From positions 13,082,001 through 13,146,000 of the forward strand of contig CM075103.1 of assembly GCA_037576195.1 (NCBI GenBank): a DNA stretch of 64,000 nt, in the 5' to 3' direction. Positions 46,390 to 58,300 of the stretch are shown here, piece by piece. This stretch comes from Phytoseiulus persimilis (lineage: Eukaryota > Arthropoda > Arachnida > Mesostigmata > Phytoseiidae). The translations under genes and the position numbers were made by a program. Numbering within the stretch: the stretch's first letter is position 1; each line of letters opens with the position of its first letter. The notes beneath the pieces were generated by a model that made no database searches, was not told the DNA's origin, and saw only the letters and a program-made list of their open reading frames with translations.

Positions 46390-47169
46390 GGCGTAGCCTC
46401 AGATGCCAGAAACTCAGATGCCAGAATAAAACACTCTCCCGACTCCGGATGGGTCCCCGCTGATTCAGCGGGTTATTGGAGGCCGCGAATGAAGTTAGGC
46501 AGAACCGGGGAGCTCGATGGGGAAAGCTACAGCTCCAAATGCTCTAGCACAGGCTACCTGAGTTACCCTCCTTGGGCCAACAGGATCAGCAATAGAACCA
46601 CCCCGGACATGTGATCATTGTCGATCGACGTAGAAAACTCAACGACGTCCTCATTGCGGCTCTCCGGACCCGCCCCAATCCTGCACTCTCTTCTTCACTG
46701 GCAGTGATGATTCGCTAGCGACGAGTAGAAAGGAAGGTAGTTCCTCCCCTAACTCCGTGCATTGAGTGAGGAATCGCCGAGCTAGCGGCCCAAAAGCCAA
46801 GTTGAGGCCGAGCGAGCTTTCGGCGGAGGGGGCTGCGACCGCTCGGAATGCGCGAATTATCGCTTTTCTATTTGCCCGCAGCTCGAGTCCACGCTGATAG
46901 GGATTGGAGACATGCATCGGATGTCCCATCCATTCATCATGATTCATTCATTGCCATCATCAGCAAACCATCAATAAATAGCAGGGGGTGCGGTGCAGCG
47001 TGTCCCATATGTACGGAGGGTCTGCCGCATGACTCGCGCTCGTTGCAGACGTCGGAAACGCTTTGCTCCCAAATCCGCTCAATTAGCGGGGATCTATCCG
47101 GGATCGGGAGACGGTCTCATTCTGGCATCTGAGTTTCTGGCATCTGAGATTCTGGCATCTGAGGCATAA
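46390..47169. mobile_element. Mutator-like (MULE) non-autonomous element, about 780 bp
   Basis: Present in block 2 and absent from the matching place in block 1 (after about 41,175). Near its ends lie inverted repeats built from a short motif: cctcagatgccag then aaactcagatgccagaat on the left, and attctggcatctgag repeated three times on the right. The flanking direct repeat ccgttcatgc (46380-46389 and 47170-47179) is 10 bp, in the 8-11 bp range of Mutator-like elements. The interior has no transposase; a run reading CPICTEGLPHDSR near 47,005 may be a captured LINE zinc motif. Confidence 0.7.
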
Positions 47170-47179
47170 CCGTTCATGC

Positions 47180-47508
47180 ATGGGAGGACGGGATCCTCTG
47201 GTCATAGGAATTTTTTATCCTGAGACCTACTAGTACCGCTTCGTCCAGAGTTCCTGCAGACTCATTCATGGGCTCCCGAGGCATATTCGAGCTGGGGGCC
47301 TCGAATTTCGGCGGAGGCACAAGGTTGAAATCTTCCCTCTCTGTTCCACCCAACTGCTGAAATCAACGTTCGTTTCGGAAAGCCACGAACGAACAACTCG
47401 ATGACAAAGCCTTGTGATTCGCACATCTTCTCCCCGTAAATGCGTGTGAATCTTCTCTCTCGATCGATAGTTCGTTGGGCTCTTGGAAGCCAGCCGTTTC
47501 GGAACTGA
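47180..47508. other. Block-boundary repeat
   Basis: 47,222-47,360 matches 41,223-41,361 and, in part, 37,941-38,020; after the shared cacccaactgctg the sequence becomes unique. Confidence 0.6.
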
Positions 47509-47784
47509 GTTCCTCGGCACCGGGAGCCGTGCGTGGAGAACTTCTTCACTCAATCAACCTCCGATTTCAAGAGTAGTTGCGGAGCGACGCGCAACATCAC
47601 GAGATTCTCCTCCCGAGTCACCGTAAGCGAGCTCAACGGACCGCTCGAGAACGGCAGGTCCACGATCTCCTACAAAGGTTACGGAGGAAACACCTGCAAA
47701 ACCGTCGGAAAACGACCCGCCAAACCTTCGAGAAGAGCACCTGCCAAAAAATCGCGAAAGCTCCCTAGATATGAACCGAAATAG
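47509..47784 (+). CDS. Unassigned basic C-terminal open frame, possibly a terminal exon
   Basis: An open frame with C-rich third positions, from a TGA-bounded start to TAG at 47782-47784. It reads STSDFKSSCGATRNITRFSS, then LNGPLENGRSTISYKGYGG, and ends in a lysine/arginine-rich tail (KRPAKPSRRAPAKKSRKLPR). No ATG is well placed, so if real it is a last exon or a fragment. The basic tail would suit a nucleic-acid-binding or nuclear protein, but no domain is recognised. It is unique to this position and absent from the two other block copies. Confidence 0.35.
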   Translation, partial: VPRHREPCVENFFTQSTSDFKSSCGATRNITRFSSRVTVSELNGPLENGRSTISYKGYGGNTCKTVGKRPAKPSRRAPAKKSRKLPRYEPK

Positions 47785-48961
47785 CCAGCTCCCACCGGAA
47801 TTTTAGTCGGCTTCGAGCAAAACCAGCTCTCAAACGTTTTTTTCGGTCCTGGTTCTCATTTCTGGACGCGCTGAAAGAGAAGCCCTAAGAGCGAGCGAAA
47901 TTATTTGCTGAGCAAAAATTTTTGCTCCACCGGAATCCAGCTGATCAAGCCCGCGTCACTGAGCCCCCTCCACCGAGACTCTGCGCGTGTTACAGAGTAC
48001 ACGTTTTATGCCGTGGCTTCGCCTGGATCGCCTTACCCAACCTAACCCAACCTGACCCGCGCCCGAGAATCGCTCTGCCTTGCGGTGAACACAGCGATAG
48101 TTGTAACCGTCATACAGCAGGGGTGCTCCTCGGAACTTCTCGCCAAGGAGTCAAAGCTGGTGGGAAACTGGTCGCTCCGGAACCGGCTCGAAAACAGTTC
48201 TTCCGCCGAAACATCAGCAGGCTTGGTTATGTTCGCTGATGACCTCTGATTCGAGAGGCTGCACGAGCTGTTTGTGAACGAACCAGGAAGGATGGGTGGA
48301 ATTCGGTGCAGATGCTCCCCCCCCCCTCCTCGCGGCAACGATGGCGCGGAGCATTGCTGCAACAGCGACAAAGCCATTGAGCTGGTTCTCGTATCTCAAT
48401 ATCAACTAGATTCTGCTTGGCGTTGGACACATCACGCGCCGGGTTCTCACGAAGAGTGAGGCCATCGATTCCGTTCACGCGCGAACTCTCTTTGAGAGCC
48501 GTTTCAACAATGTTCGGCATCGAAAACCCATAACATCATACGGAGTCGAGGGAGCCTACTTGTGCCAGAGGTGTTCGGAAGGATCTTCAAAGCCGCTCAA
48601 AAAGTTTCTTTGCTAGTGTTCATGGGGATCGCTCTCTGCTCTTCAAGCCTGACTCGCTGCTGACACAAAACAGTTTACGGCAACAACCAGAACCCCCTCA
48701 AGGGGAAAGCTCTGAGAACGCCCTTGGAGTGAGTCCAATGAGGAATCTCGATGAATAGGTGAACACGATGAGAGGTTCGGATTCCATGGAGCAGTGTGTT
48801 GCGAAATGAAACTCAAGCGTTTAGCAGGCTGTCTCCGAAAAGAGTCCATACGCGAATCTTCGTCGAGATCCGGCCGTGCGAGGGTGCGTTGCTTCCTGTA
48901 AGAGTAGCCGACGACTATGTGTCGGCCAGAAATGAGGTCTGCCAATTTCACGTCAAACTTT
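47785..48961. other. 3' flank of peptide gene 3, no gene seen
   Basis: Diverged copy of the flank at 38.1-38.56 kb, including the C-run (48,317-48,326). A short cctaacccaacctgaccc run at 48,042-48,059 is telomere-like in letters only. Confidence 0.4.
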
Positions 48962-48967
48962 TTTATT
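48962..48967 (-). terminator. Poly(A) signal, peptide gene 3
   Basis: AATAAA on the minus strand, 73 nt after the stop codon at 49040. Confidence 0.65.
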
Positions 48968-49039
48968 GAACTTTTTCAGATGCTTCCAGGTGTTGAGCGT
49001 CATCAAAGAAATATAGTCTATGGACGCTGGCGGTTCCCC

Positions 49040-49559
49040 TCAAGCCGTTGGAGTGCTTTTCCCTCCAAGGAAGTTCGAGCCGTTGAGCTGACTCATGAAT
49101 TCCTGAAGCTTGTCCATCGTTTCTTGAACTGAAAAGTGATCGTTAATCCTCCGCTTGATTCGTCGTTACGATTCCCGGGCATTGTGGTCGAACTTGACCG
49201 AAGCATTGATGGCACCCATGATCCAAACCAGTCAAATATCTCTCTCTGTACACTCACTGCTCGCTTGAAGCTTCTCCCTTGTTCCCGAATCTGGAGGCAT
49301 TAAATGGAACCTAGATAAGCCTCGTCTGCCTCACCTCGCTACCATCTCAGAAAAGGCATGTATCCATTCACTGATATAGCTGGCGAAGTGAATGTGTAAC
49401 GATATGAAACTCCGAGTTACTACTCTCTCCATGACCGGGAAACGTTCACCCACCTCCGACTCCGCTGAGGAGCTCCTGGATCTGGGAACCATCGATCTGA
49501 GCGGCAACGGAGCCTGCGAGGGCGACGAGGACAACTGCGAAGAGAATGTAGAACTGCAT
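49040..49559 (-). CDS. Small secreted peptide gene, copy 3 (64 aa, two exons)
   Basis: Exon 1 is 49559-49454 and exon 2 is 49128-49040, with a 325-bp intron (donor GTGGGT, acceptor ttttcag, phase 1). The signal peptide is unchanged (MQFYILFAVVLVALAGSVAA). The mature part differs from copies 1 and 2 at five positions (S24G, F34V, S41D, D48S, M50L), giving 59 of 64 identical. The intron and flanks have diverged much more than the coding exons, including indels, which points to purifying selection on the peptide. The TATA-like box and poly(A) signal are kept. Function unknown. Confidence 0.8.
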
Positions 49560-49608
49560 GTTGATTCTAGCTGGAGGTTTGAGGTGAATTTCTGTGGGAG
49601 GCTCCGTG

Positions 49609-49615
49609 CTTATAT
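49609..49615 (-). promoter_or_regulatory. TATA-like box, peptide gene 3
   Basis: ATATAAG on the minus strand, 50 bp before the ATG, as in the two other copies. Confidence 0.55.
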
Positions 49616-49619
49616 CGTG

Positions 49620-50910
49620 GGCTCCACCGATAGCTCCGGAACAGATACGTTCGGAACTGAAATGAACAATGAACGCAACACCTGCCATCGTCGCAGAGCC
49701 ATGAGCTCGGAGCGAGATTACGCTCATAAAACCAGTTTCGGAACAAACAATTGTGGAGCTAATGATTTGGGCTTGAGATCAATGCCTTGAAGTTCCCAAC
49801 ATCAACTGGCTCATTTATGGATGACGTCCTGGAACAGCTGTCTTAGTTGCGTCCCGGATGTACTCTTAAACGGAAAATGTATGACGAGATGCCGGCGGAC
49901 CCGTTCAAATGCCCTGGGGAAACAATGCTGTTCACATCTGATGGGATTCCTGACTCCAATCACCTTGAAATTCGATCGGAGATGCGGTCTGGTAGAACGA
50001 AACCCTCAATCGCAAGATCCAAATAGACGACGTTTTCATGTCGGAATGTCTCGCAGTTTCAACAAAGTAATCGTCACTCGAGCATTTCTCAGCTCTCGTT
50101 GCCGTGAAAATTAAGCCGACGTGAAGAACCGTGATCGGCGGTCAACGCATTGTAATTAAACGAGTCAGAGAAGAACTCCATTGCGCGTCGATTATGGTCT
50201 GTCTTTAACACCCGATATCATGGATACGATTTTCGCAAAAGTCCTGTGCCCTAATACCCGATAACCCAAAGGTCGAAACTCGAGACCCAATATCTCGAAC
50301 CCTTTCTAGCGATCGGATGCGCCCCTGAGGTATTGCTTCCGCCCCGCATACGACATCGAATAATTCAACCACGGAAACCTTTCCCTCGTTAAACCAATCA
50401 CCTCGAATTCATGTCAGAATTTACAACTGCCATTCAGAATATGAGAGGAAGTGACAACGTTGTGGCGGAGTCATTTTCGAGTCTCAATTAGGTCACGCAA
50501 TCATCCAACAAGTACGATCCCCATGAACGATTCAAGAGATGTTGGAGGCGCAATAGCAGGAGTTCGAACAGTCGATGGTCTAATGCATAGCAAAGAAGCA
50601 TCGATAGCTACGGAAAAATACTGTCGCAATGGTTTGAATGACTCATGGCAGCTCCATCTGAATCTGTGCCAAAATGTCCGTTGTACCAGAACGTTCGCGC
50701 CAAATCGTTCGGGTCCGCGGAGGAAGACCTTCAAGCCTCTCCAGGAGAGCTCGTTGTCGGCCAAAATGTTACGTTCCGACCGGATCTGGAAAGGGAATCA
50801 TCGGACGAACTGATCGACCATTCAGATTTCGTGTACACCCTCAAAAGCGAGACGTCAGAAGGGAGGCGTAGCCATCGGTAAGAGGTGAGAGTTTGAATTC
50901 TTGAGAGGAA
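49620..50910. other. Intergenic, no gene recognised
   Basis: Overlapping frames at 50451-50881 on both strands have no recognised domain. Nothing is called. Confidence 0.4.
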
Positions 50911-50916
50911 CTTACA

Positions 50917-51682
50917 CGAGCGCAAGTGCTGAGCTGAATATTTAGGTCATTCACTCCGGTTGAGGAGGATATACTGAATAGATAGGGCTTGAGTTTTCCG
51001 CTGAGGTTCGAGGAGTATCAAATTGATTCGGATGCAGTGGTCGAATCCTTCATTCCGTCGATCCCGAATACCCTTCCCCTCACCTTGAGGCTTGAAGGAA
51101 GTCTGCGAACCTTCTATGTTTTTCACGGACCCGGGAGTGTCCCCAAGCTTGGATAATACTGTGACTGTGCTGGGGAAAGCTGAATTGGGACTGTTTTGGT
51201 TCTGAGCAGGCTGCATACTGCTTTTCAGCAAGTTGCTCGGAGCTAGCGCATGGCATCGGATCAGGAAAGGTGCTTTTCAATCATTTGAATTGGACTTGCT
51301 GGAGTTCTTCTTGTCTCACGATTCAGATATCCGAATGGGTCATGCTTAGGAGTTTGTTTGAGAGGTCTCCCACGGAACAGGCTCCTGTCTTGGCACTCTC
51401 GCATCGTTGTGATATGAGACTCCGGTGCGGACATAGAAGCTTCGCTGAGCTTTATGCAGTCTCCCATGGATGGAAAGGGCTCTCTGGCTAGCGGGAATTC
51501 GGGCTCGTTCAAGTCTCTCTTGAGATCTGAGAATCTCCCTGTCGTTGTTCACTGGATGACTGGCCCCGTGAGGGAGTCCCCTCTCTGCAGGGGCTGCTTT
51601 TCTTCCCCGAGCGCCCTGATTCATGGGCCTGAACATGACCCAGCACGAAAAGAACACTTATACAGAAGAGAAACTTCGACAT
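50917..51682 (-). pseudogene. Decayed 5' part of a receptor-like gene (relative of 55.3-58.9 kb)
   Basis: It starts with a signal-peptide exon beginning MSKFLFCISVLFVLG at 51682, matching MSKFLLFLCVLSLQG at 58869. The body of exon 1 is largely unrelated or lost by about 51,510. The equivalent of exon 2 is recognisable at about 51,060-50,917: the frame reads SSSTGVNDLNIQL versus SSSTGVDDLDIRL, carries an in-frame TGA, and ends at a conserved GTAAGT donor. A 170-bp piece inside (51,345-51,510) recurs at 52,865-53,045. No last exon follows in the expected place, so the gene is dead. Confidence 0.6.
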
Positions 51683-54600
51683 CGAGACCGTCTCGAGGAG
51701 ATTGCGTACAGCTTTGACGGAGCGAGCAGCCCTGGCTTGCTGTATGTGATCGTCGCCACGGATCAATAAGAAAAGAACACTTGGAAATCGTCTGTGTACA
51801 AAGTCGATACTTATGAAGAGAGCTCTGCTTCCATCATTCACGCTGAGTGGAAACTTCCATGTGGACAAACGATCGCTAGCTATCTGAGAGAACTTCGGCA
51901 TGTCTGACCAGGGAAGCAGCCGTCGACCGAAGTTCCACTGAGACCTTCCGCTGAGTTTCTTTGATCGAGCGGCTCTAATTTCTCTGGGTCTGCCTTCGAC
52001 TGGCCGGTTCGGTATTCGATTTCACGGACGGCGTGGACAGATCCCAGTTCAGATTGTCCCGAAAATAATTTTTCGTGGGGAGAAATCTCGCTCATCGGTT
52101 CCCCATTGGTCCAGCCTCGATTCCATTCCCCGATGGGCGACCTTCTGATCAGACGCCCGTCTATTCGCCCATTAATAGAGTCGGTGCTCGATAACCCGAA
52201 CTTTCCAGCTTGTTGACGGAGTTCGGAGGAAGGGAAGCATGATTGTGTACGATGCATCATTATGAGGCTCATGGAGCCCTTTCGAGACAGAAATCCTCCA
52301 CCCAAAGCTTTGCCGGGCACTCCGGAAACCAGATTCTGGAAGCACTGAGCGTCATTTTAACCACCGGTACGGTACAGCTTGTCGCTGACGACTCTCCGTC
52401 GAAAACTCGTCGCCGGACAGCTCGACGCTGGATTCACTCTTCGCCGGGAGACTCGTCGCCAGGAACTGAGTCTCCTCGGGATTCACTATGAATCGAGTAC
52501 TGCAACACGCAGAATGGAAAGGTGTCAACCCGCCAGGCGCTTCCTTCGCAATTTCTGCCGACTTTTGGTCTACTCTTCCGGAATCAGAAAACTGTGTCGA
52601 ACAACCTATTGCGGAATCTCCCGAGGTCCCGCTGCGATGCTAGCTGAGCTCGGAAGATTTCGTGAGCAAGTTCAATCGAAACTATCCCATTCTCTCCTCA
52701 TCAACGGAAGCTTCTCGATGACATGAAGCCAGAAGCGAGAATACCACTATATGTACCCCCTGTGCGGGCTGCCCCTTCGATTTGACCTCCTTCATTCCGA
52801 ATTTCAAGGTCTGGTCTGTCGAACCCCTTGTTAGGATGGTACCGTCCCTCGAACCCAGAATCCCTTGGAGGAATTCAGGAGTTTGAGAGCTCTACCACGG
52901 AACAGGCCCCAGCCTTGGCACTCTCGCACCCAAATCGTTGTGATATGAGACTCCGGTGCAGACATAGGAGCTACGCTGACCTTTATGCAGTCTCCCGTTG
53001 GTGGAAATGGCTTTCTGGCTTGCAGGATTTTGAGCTCATGGGATTTCGGGCTCGCGGTACCCAACCGTTAGGATGTCGTTTCAGTCGAATATCTGGTTCT
53101 ACGACCGAATCTTTGAAATGACGCTGCCCTTGATGAAACCTGAGCACCGATGCAGGACGGCCCCAGAGACCGAGCTTCCGATATCAGGCGATATTCAAGG
53201 ATAACAGTTTTCGTCTTCTCCGGCGGAGCTAAGCTGGCGCTCCGAAACTGGCGCGCACCAAATGGCGCTCATGTCCCCGATTCACCTCCGCCAGTGATGA
53301 AATGAACTGGGGTCAGAAACGAAACTATTCCTGAGCCTTGATTCATTCAGAATTCGCACTCGGAAAAGAATGCCTCAAGGGCTGCGCATTGTTTGGGTCG
53401 ACCCGGAAAATATGGAAGAACTTTATCTGCGAGATTTGCGGAGCCGGGGAGAGCGCAGTGGTGTACCCAGGGGGAGGGGAAAGCGGAATCCGGCATCGGC
53501 TCATGTGGAGTAAGCTCCAATTCTCCGCTGTCGACGGGCGAGGTCGAGATCGTTAAGGGCGAAGACAGCGATGAGCCCGAGCCGGCTGCGATTGGGACGG
53601 CCCGATTGCGACAGAGCTTGAAACGTCGCGCGCTAACCACACAAGAGTTATCGGCTCAAATTGTACAGGGTAGTCATCGTGAGTCGGGAATTTTGTTACT
53701 CACTCTTCTTTTGCTCATAAATCGGTGAAGAAATCTCTTCTTTGCATTCGATAGCCGGAAGGATGGCCGATCTATTTCTCCTCGATTTCCGTGAATCGGT
53801 ATAAAACTGATTTCGCAAATCGGCTCGAGGATTGCCTTTTTTTTCAACTTTTCTCAAAAAGCCAGTCGACAAACTTCTGAAGTCGACCGATCGAATTCGT
53901 AAGTGTCAGGGTCGACGCAGGATAGGATGCTGCTCAAACGCCCGGCAACTACAGATTCTAGCTCAGGATCTGTGGGGAGGACGAACGATCGTTTCAACCT
54001 TGACCTTAAGATCGACCTCCTGACAAGATCGCTTCTTCTTTGCATTTTGGCCCGTAACTTCTCAGGGAAGCCGAATTCGGGAAAATCACCGATGGCGAAA
54101 AGTTCTAAGATTGGTCCAAGAAGAAGAAGATTGGACCGCTGTTGGGCAGACTCAGGCAGGATCTCACATCCTGCCACTGGATCAACTCTTCAAAAAAGGA
54201 GCTTTTCGGCCCACTGAACTCCCTCGAGTGTACAGGCGTCCGGGAGGGCATAGACTTTGTTAACCGCCTATGAGTACGTGTCGGCTCGATGCATATCAGA
54301 GATATTGTGAACTTCGGAGACTGCAGGCGAAGAAAGCTCAGTGCGCAGTGCATGGTTTTCCTCATAGAATATGCTCGTCAAATGGCTGAAAACACGCCCT
54401 CAAAATGGATCTGTTCGGAAACTCTCCACGTCAGAAAGCGTCCATGTTCCGCCCCTAACCCATCGTAAAGAGCATCAACTCCAACCTTCAGGGTGGTCGA
54501 GCTTGGTCGGGATACTTACGCCTCTTTCCTTCCTACCGTTGTTCCGAGTCGAATAGGAGGATTTCAACGAACGTTTTTCAAAATGTCGGACATCCATTCG

Positions 54601-55335
54601 GCTGCAAATCGGCGTCAACTCTCGATTTCTGTCCCGTTTCTCGATCCGATTAGAGAACAGATTCATCGAAATCGACGGGTTCTTTTCTCTTGATTCAGAG
54701 GGCTCGGGCCTGCTCTCTGAACAATTCAGCGGGAGTATGGGGCTCATATAGATAATACTCACAAGAAAAACCTATGGCTCATAATCTAGATTCTAGAAGA
54801 TGCGAGAGGATGGAAGCATACTACTCTGGTTTGTTCCCGTGCAGATGGCTATTGGGAGGTTGCTATATTTCTGTACTGAATCCACGCTGCAGGAGTTTAA
54901 TGACGTCATGTCTTTAATGTCAGGACTCTCATAGTTCTTTCTTGCTTCTTGATCGACGAGTGTTTCAGCCAGGTGGCGCTCCCAGGACTTAGCGTGTCAG
55001 TCCTTCTGTAGGATGATTCTGAAGATTTTCGCGATCCTGGTCCAGCCCTTGTCGCTTGGAAGCAGGCGCTGAAAGTGTGCTTTTGGGATTCGCAGGTGGG
55101 TGTCGTGCGTTGAACGTCATTCTCTCGACGCCCAGATGATGCATATTGAAAAAGGAGCCTCTTTCTGGAATTGAGGTATGTCTTGGAGCTTTCCTGACCG
55201 GAGGGGACTTGAGCCCCGAATCAGTTCATGTCAGCGAACATGACTTCCAAATTGACCACCGCGCAACTCCTTGCAGTGCTCGAGTTCACGTCTGGTAATG
55301 ACTCTCGGCAATTTAGAAATCGAGCTCGAAACGAA
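51683..55335. repeat. Unit 1 of a 7.13-kb segmental duplication (spacer part)
   Basis: 51.9-53.35 kb matches 59.08-60.74 kb, and 54.8-55.3 kb matches 61.99-62.45 kb. No gene is convincing. Open frames at 52379-52726, 53393-53728 and 53903-54217 are not conserved as frames in the other unit. A 185-bp segment at 52,860-53,045 repeats 51,345-51,510. Confidence 0.6.
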
Positions 55336-55339
55336 ATGA

Positions 55340-58300
55340 TCAGGCCATGTAGCGTTGTGAGAGCCGACGCGTCGCATTTGAAAGTGTAACATAAACGAGC
55401 ATCGTGAGACCGACTCCGTAGAATGTTGCAAGCAATGGAAATATATTGTGGAGTCCGATGGTGTTGACGCGCGCCTCTTCGACGAACATCTCAAACTCCG
55501 CGTATTTTTCCCTGAGAACCGCAACGACTCTTTCCACTTTCTGTCGAAGTCGATGTGATTTTGCTTCCTTGTCCCAGAATGCTCGCTCGAAGCGGTTGAC
55601 GGAGTAGAGGGAAGCATTCGTGTGATGATGTTTAAGCAAGCCATGCTCCAAAATCTTCCTTGTGGTCCTGATGTGTCCTCCGAAGTTCAATGGTCCCCCA
55701 TGGCTGAGACGACGGGAGCAAACTGCTTGCGACGCTCGTGTGTCATGGATGTATTCAAAGAGCAGTCTCCGGTGATAACGGATCAACCGGAGTCTCATCA
55801 GCTGCGGATCGTCACATATGGTCTGATATTTTATGAGCCAGCCGAGCTCTGTCAATTTTGCCATGCCGCTTGCAAAATGAGAGGTTTCGTTACATTTCTC
55901 ATTGAGATTTCCTTCGACAACCGAAGCCTGTGGACCCTCCTCTTTCAGCAAGCTTCTCAGGCTCATATTATGTTTCTCTATGAACCATGGCGCCCGCCAG
56001 CCAGCTGCATCACAAGATTCAATCGCACAGTTCGATGGTGTAATCCTTTGCTCGTATTGAGCCGACACGATTTCTCCTCTCAGTGAATTGATCGGGAACT
56101 GGATCAACAAAGAAACGATCCCAGAGACGAGCAAAGGAAGTGTCGTCAAATCAGGTGGAGAGATCAAGGACTTGTACCTGTTGCCACTCAAGAGATGGAA
56201 AGCGCTGCTCCAAATCGCCATCATCGGGATGATTGAGTGGTAGCGCCGAATCGAGAGTACAGCGGGCAAAATAAACAACGAACCGAGGGTCAGAGGCACC
56301 TCCAGTTCCATGTACTCCGGCAGTTTCGAAACGAAGTGTACGCTCCACGGGAGAGGATTCGCCAATCTGACTGGGATATAACTGAACGCGTACACAGCAA
56401 TGTTCGGGCCCTGCAAAGCGAAAATGGCGGAACTTTAGAGAGACGATCGCGGCTCGAATCACCTCCGTTGCAGATTTATGAGAATTGGAACGAGGCTCGT
56501 TCTTCGCTTGCGCCAATCGCTCCGACACATTCAAAGAGCTACAGCGTGACGGGAGGATCATTACAGCCCTCTAGTCAAATCGATTCACTATTCCGTAGCT
56601 GCGATGAAGTTTTGTGGGGACGACTCGGCTTTCAAGGCCGGAAATGCTCCCGTGCTCAAGGCAGGGGTCATCTTAAAGTTCGGAATCAGGCTGAGTCGGA
56701 CCTTGTTCTGCAAAATCATCCGCTCCGAGTTGTCCGCGCCGGATTTTGTGCGCCAGGCTGTTGCGCGCGGGGGTCCGAGGGGCGATGAGAGGGGATATTA
56801 TTGGGTAAACAGTCAGGGAGATGTGGTAATGGGGCACGCAAGGTCAGGAACAATTCAGACTAGTGATAGGGTTCTTTGAAGCCGTCATGGGAGAAAAGGC
56901 AAGACAAGAGGAAAGGCGAAGAGCAGTGGTTCATGGCGGGACTCTCCGGCTTGGAACGGATGCTCTTTTGCCAAGACACCGGAACAACCCATTGGAAACG
57001 GGCGGGAGGAAAGAGGGGGAGGCTGTGGATGGCGTCGAAGATGGGTCGGCGGTCCGCTCGGGCCGGACTAGCGGAGGCGTTGATGCCCCAGGCACCTGGC
57101 GCAGCATGTGGCACGACACGTTTGGTAAGGGCCGCACATGACACTCCGGGCAGGCAACACCGGAGGTAGCTTGGGGTAGAGTAGTTATAAGGAGCAGATA
57201 GTTTGACTCCCGCTCCCATGGTAACGAAGAAATGCCAACGCAGTTCCGGCCATGGGTGGCGGACCTCCACCCGAAAAGTGAAGGTTTGGGGGGCACTAGG
57301 TTTTTGGTGGGTATATAACTCCCACAGTACCGAGCGAGACTGTGGCTCGGTCTGCATCACGCATTTTTCTTCCTGGTCCCCGAAAAAGGAAAGGAGAAAG
57401 AAAAGGCTGTCGCGCGGAAATTCGTCCTGTAACGCGAGCCCAGAGTCGCGGAGTGAAGATACAGTTCGATCTCATGACCGCAATGGAAGTCGCGTAGCTT
57501 CGGCGTCCGCTGGTCTTGCATGTTGACTTCAAGAAAATGCATGATCAGATGAGGGCATGGCGTTGTGATCTGGCATTTGTGAGTTTACGCTCTCCGAAGC
57601 GTCCGACTCGCCGGAGGTCGTTTCCAAGATTCCCACTCGGTCTGAAGGGTCAAATATGTCAACTGTCCGAAGTCGTCGAACATGGCCGAAATCGTCCAGC
57701 TTTCCATGTATTGGGAACGGCGGAGAGAACGCAGAGGAATCTCAACGCTTTCTCCCAGGAATTTTCGCTTGCAGCTTGCTATCGCAAAAGAGACGGCTCA
57801 TTTGGAAGCCGAAGAGAGAGGAAAAGTCGGTTGCGTGCTGCTGCACATGAATGCCGCTGATTATCATACTGAGCTCCTGTGGTAGCTTGAGTGAGAAACA
57901 CCACAGGCGTAGAGTTTTTGAGCAGAGCTGCGCTGTCTACCTACCCATCTGATATAGCTCCTCATGGGGTGAAACAAATTAGGCGAAAAACCGTCTCAAA
58001 TGGTCGAAGCTTGGAGTCGCGTGAGTGAAGGCGGAAGGAGGTGAGAGCGTGCAGTTTTGAATGATACTTACGAGACCGTAAGATGTTAGCCGGATATCGA
58101 GGTCATCGACTCCGGTAGAAGAGGATATAGCAAATAGATCGAAAGTGAGTTCCCCGCTGCGGTTCGAGGAGTATTCGATCGAATCCAATGCAGTAGTCGC
58201 GTCGGTAATCTCGAACTTTTTCACTAGCATCTTCATAACATTGTTGGCAGATACATGACCTGATCGCTTCACGACGAAACTCGAGTGCAGAAGATTATCT

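Noticed and set aside
48034-48060. CCTAACCC-like run as an internal telomere repeat
   Set aside because: Only about two imperfect copies with a 10-bp period; chance or low-complexity DNA is enough.
55622-56086. 154-codon plus-strand frames here and at 62753-63217, conserved between copies
   Set aside because: They lie antisense to the receptor-like last exon; their conservation is explained by the duplication and the minus-strand frame.
55340-56410. Considered a gustatory receptor
   Set aside because: Only three hydrophobic segments plus a pore-like loop, not seven, and no TYhhhhhQF-type end; the ionotropic-receptor layout fits better.
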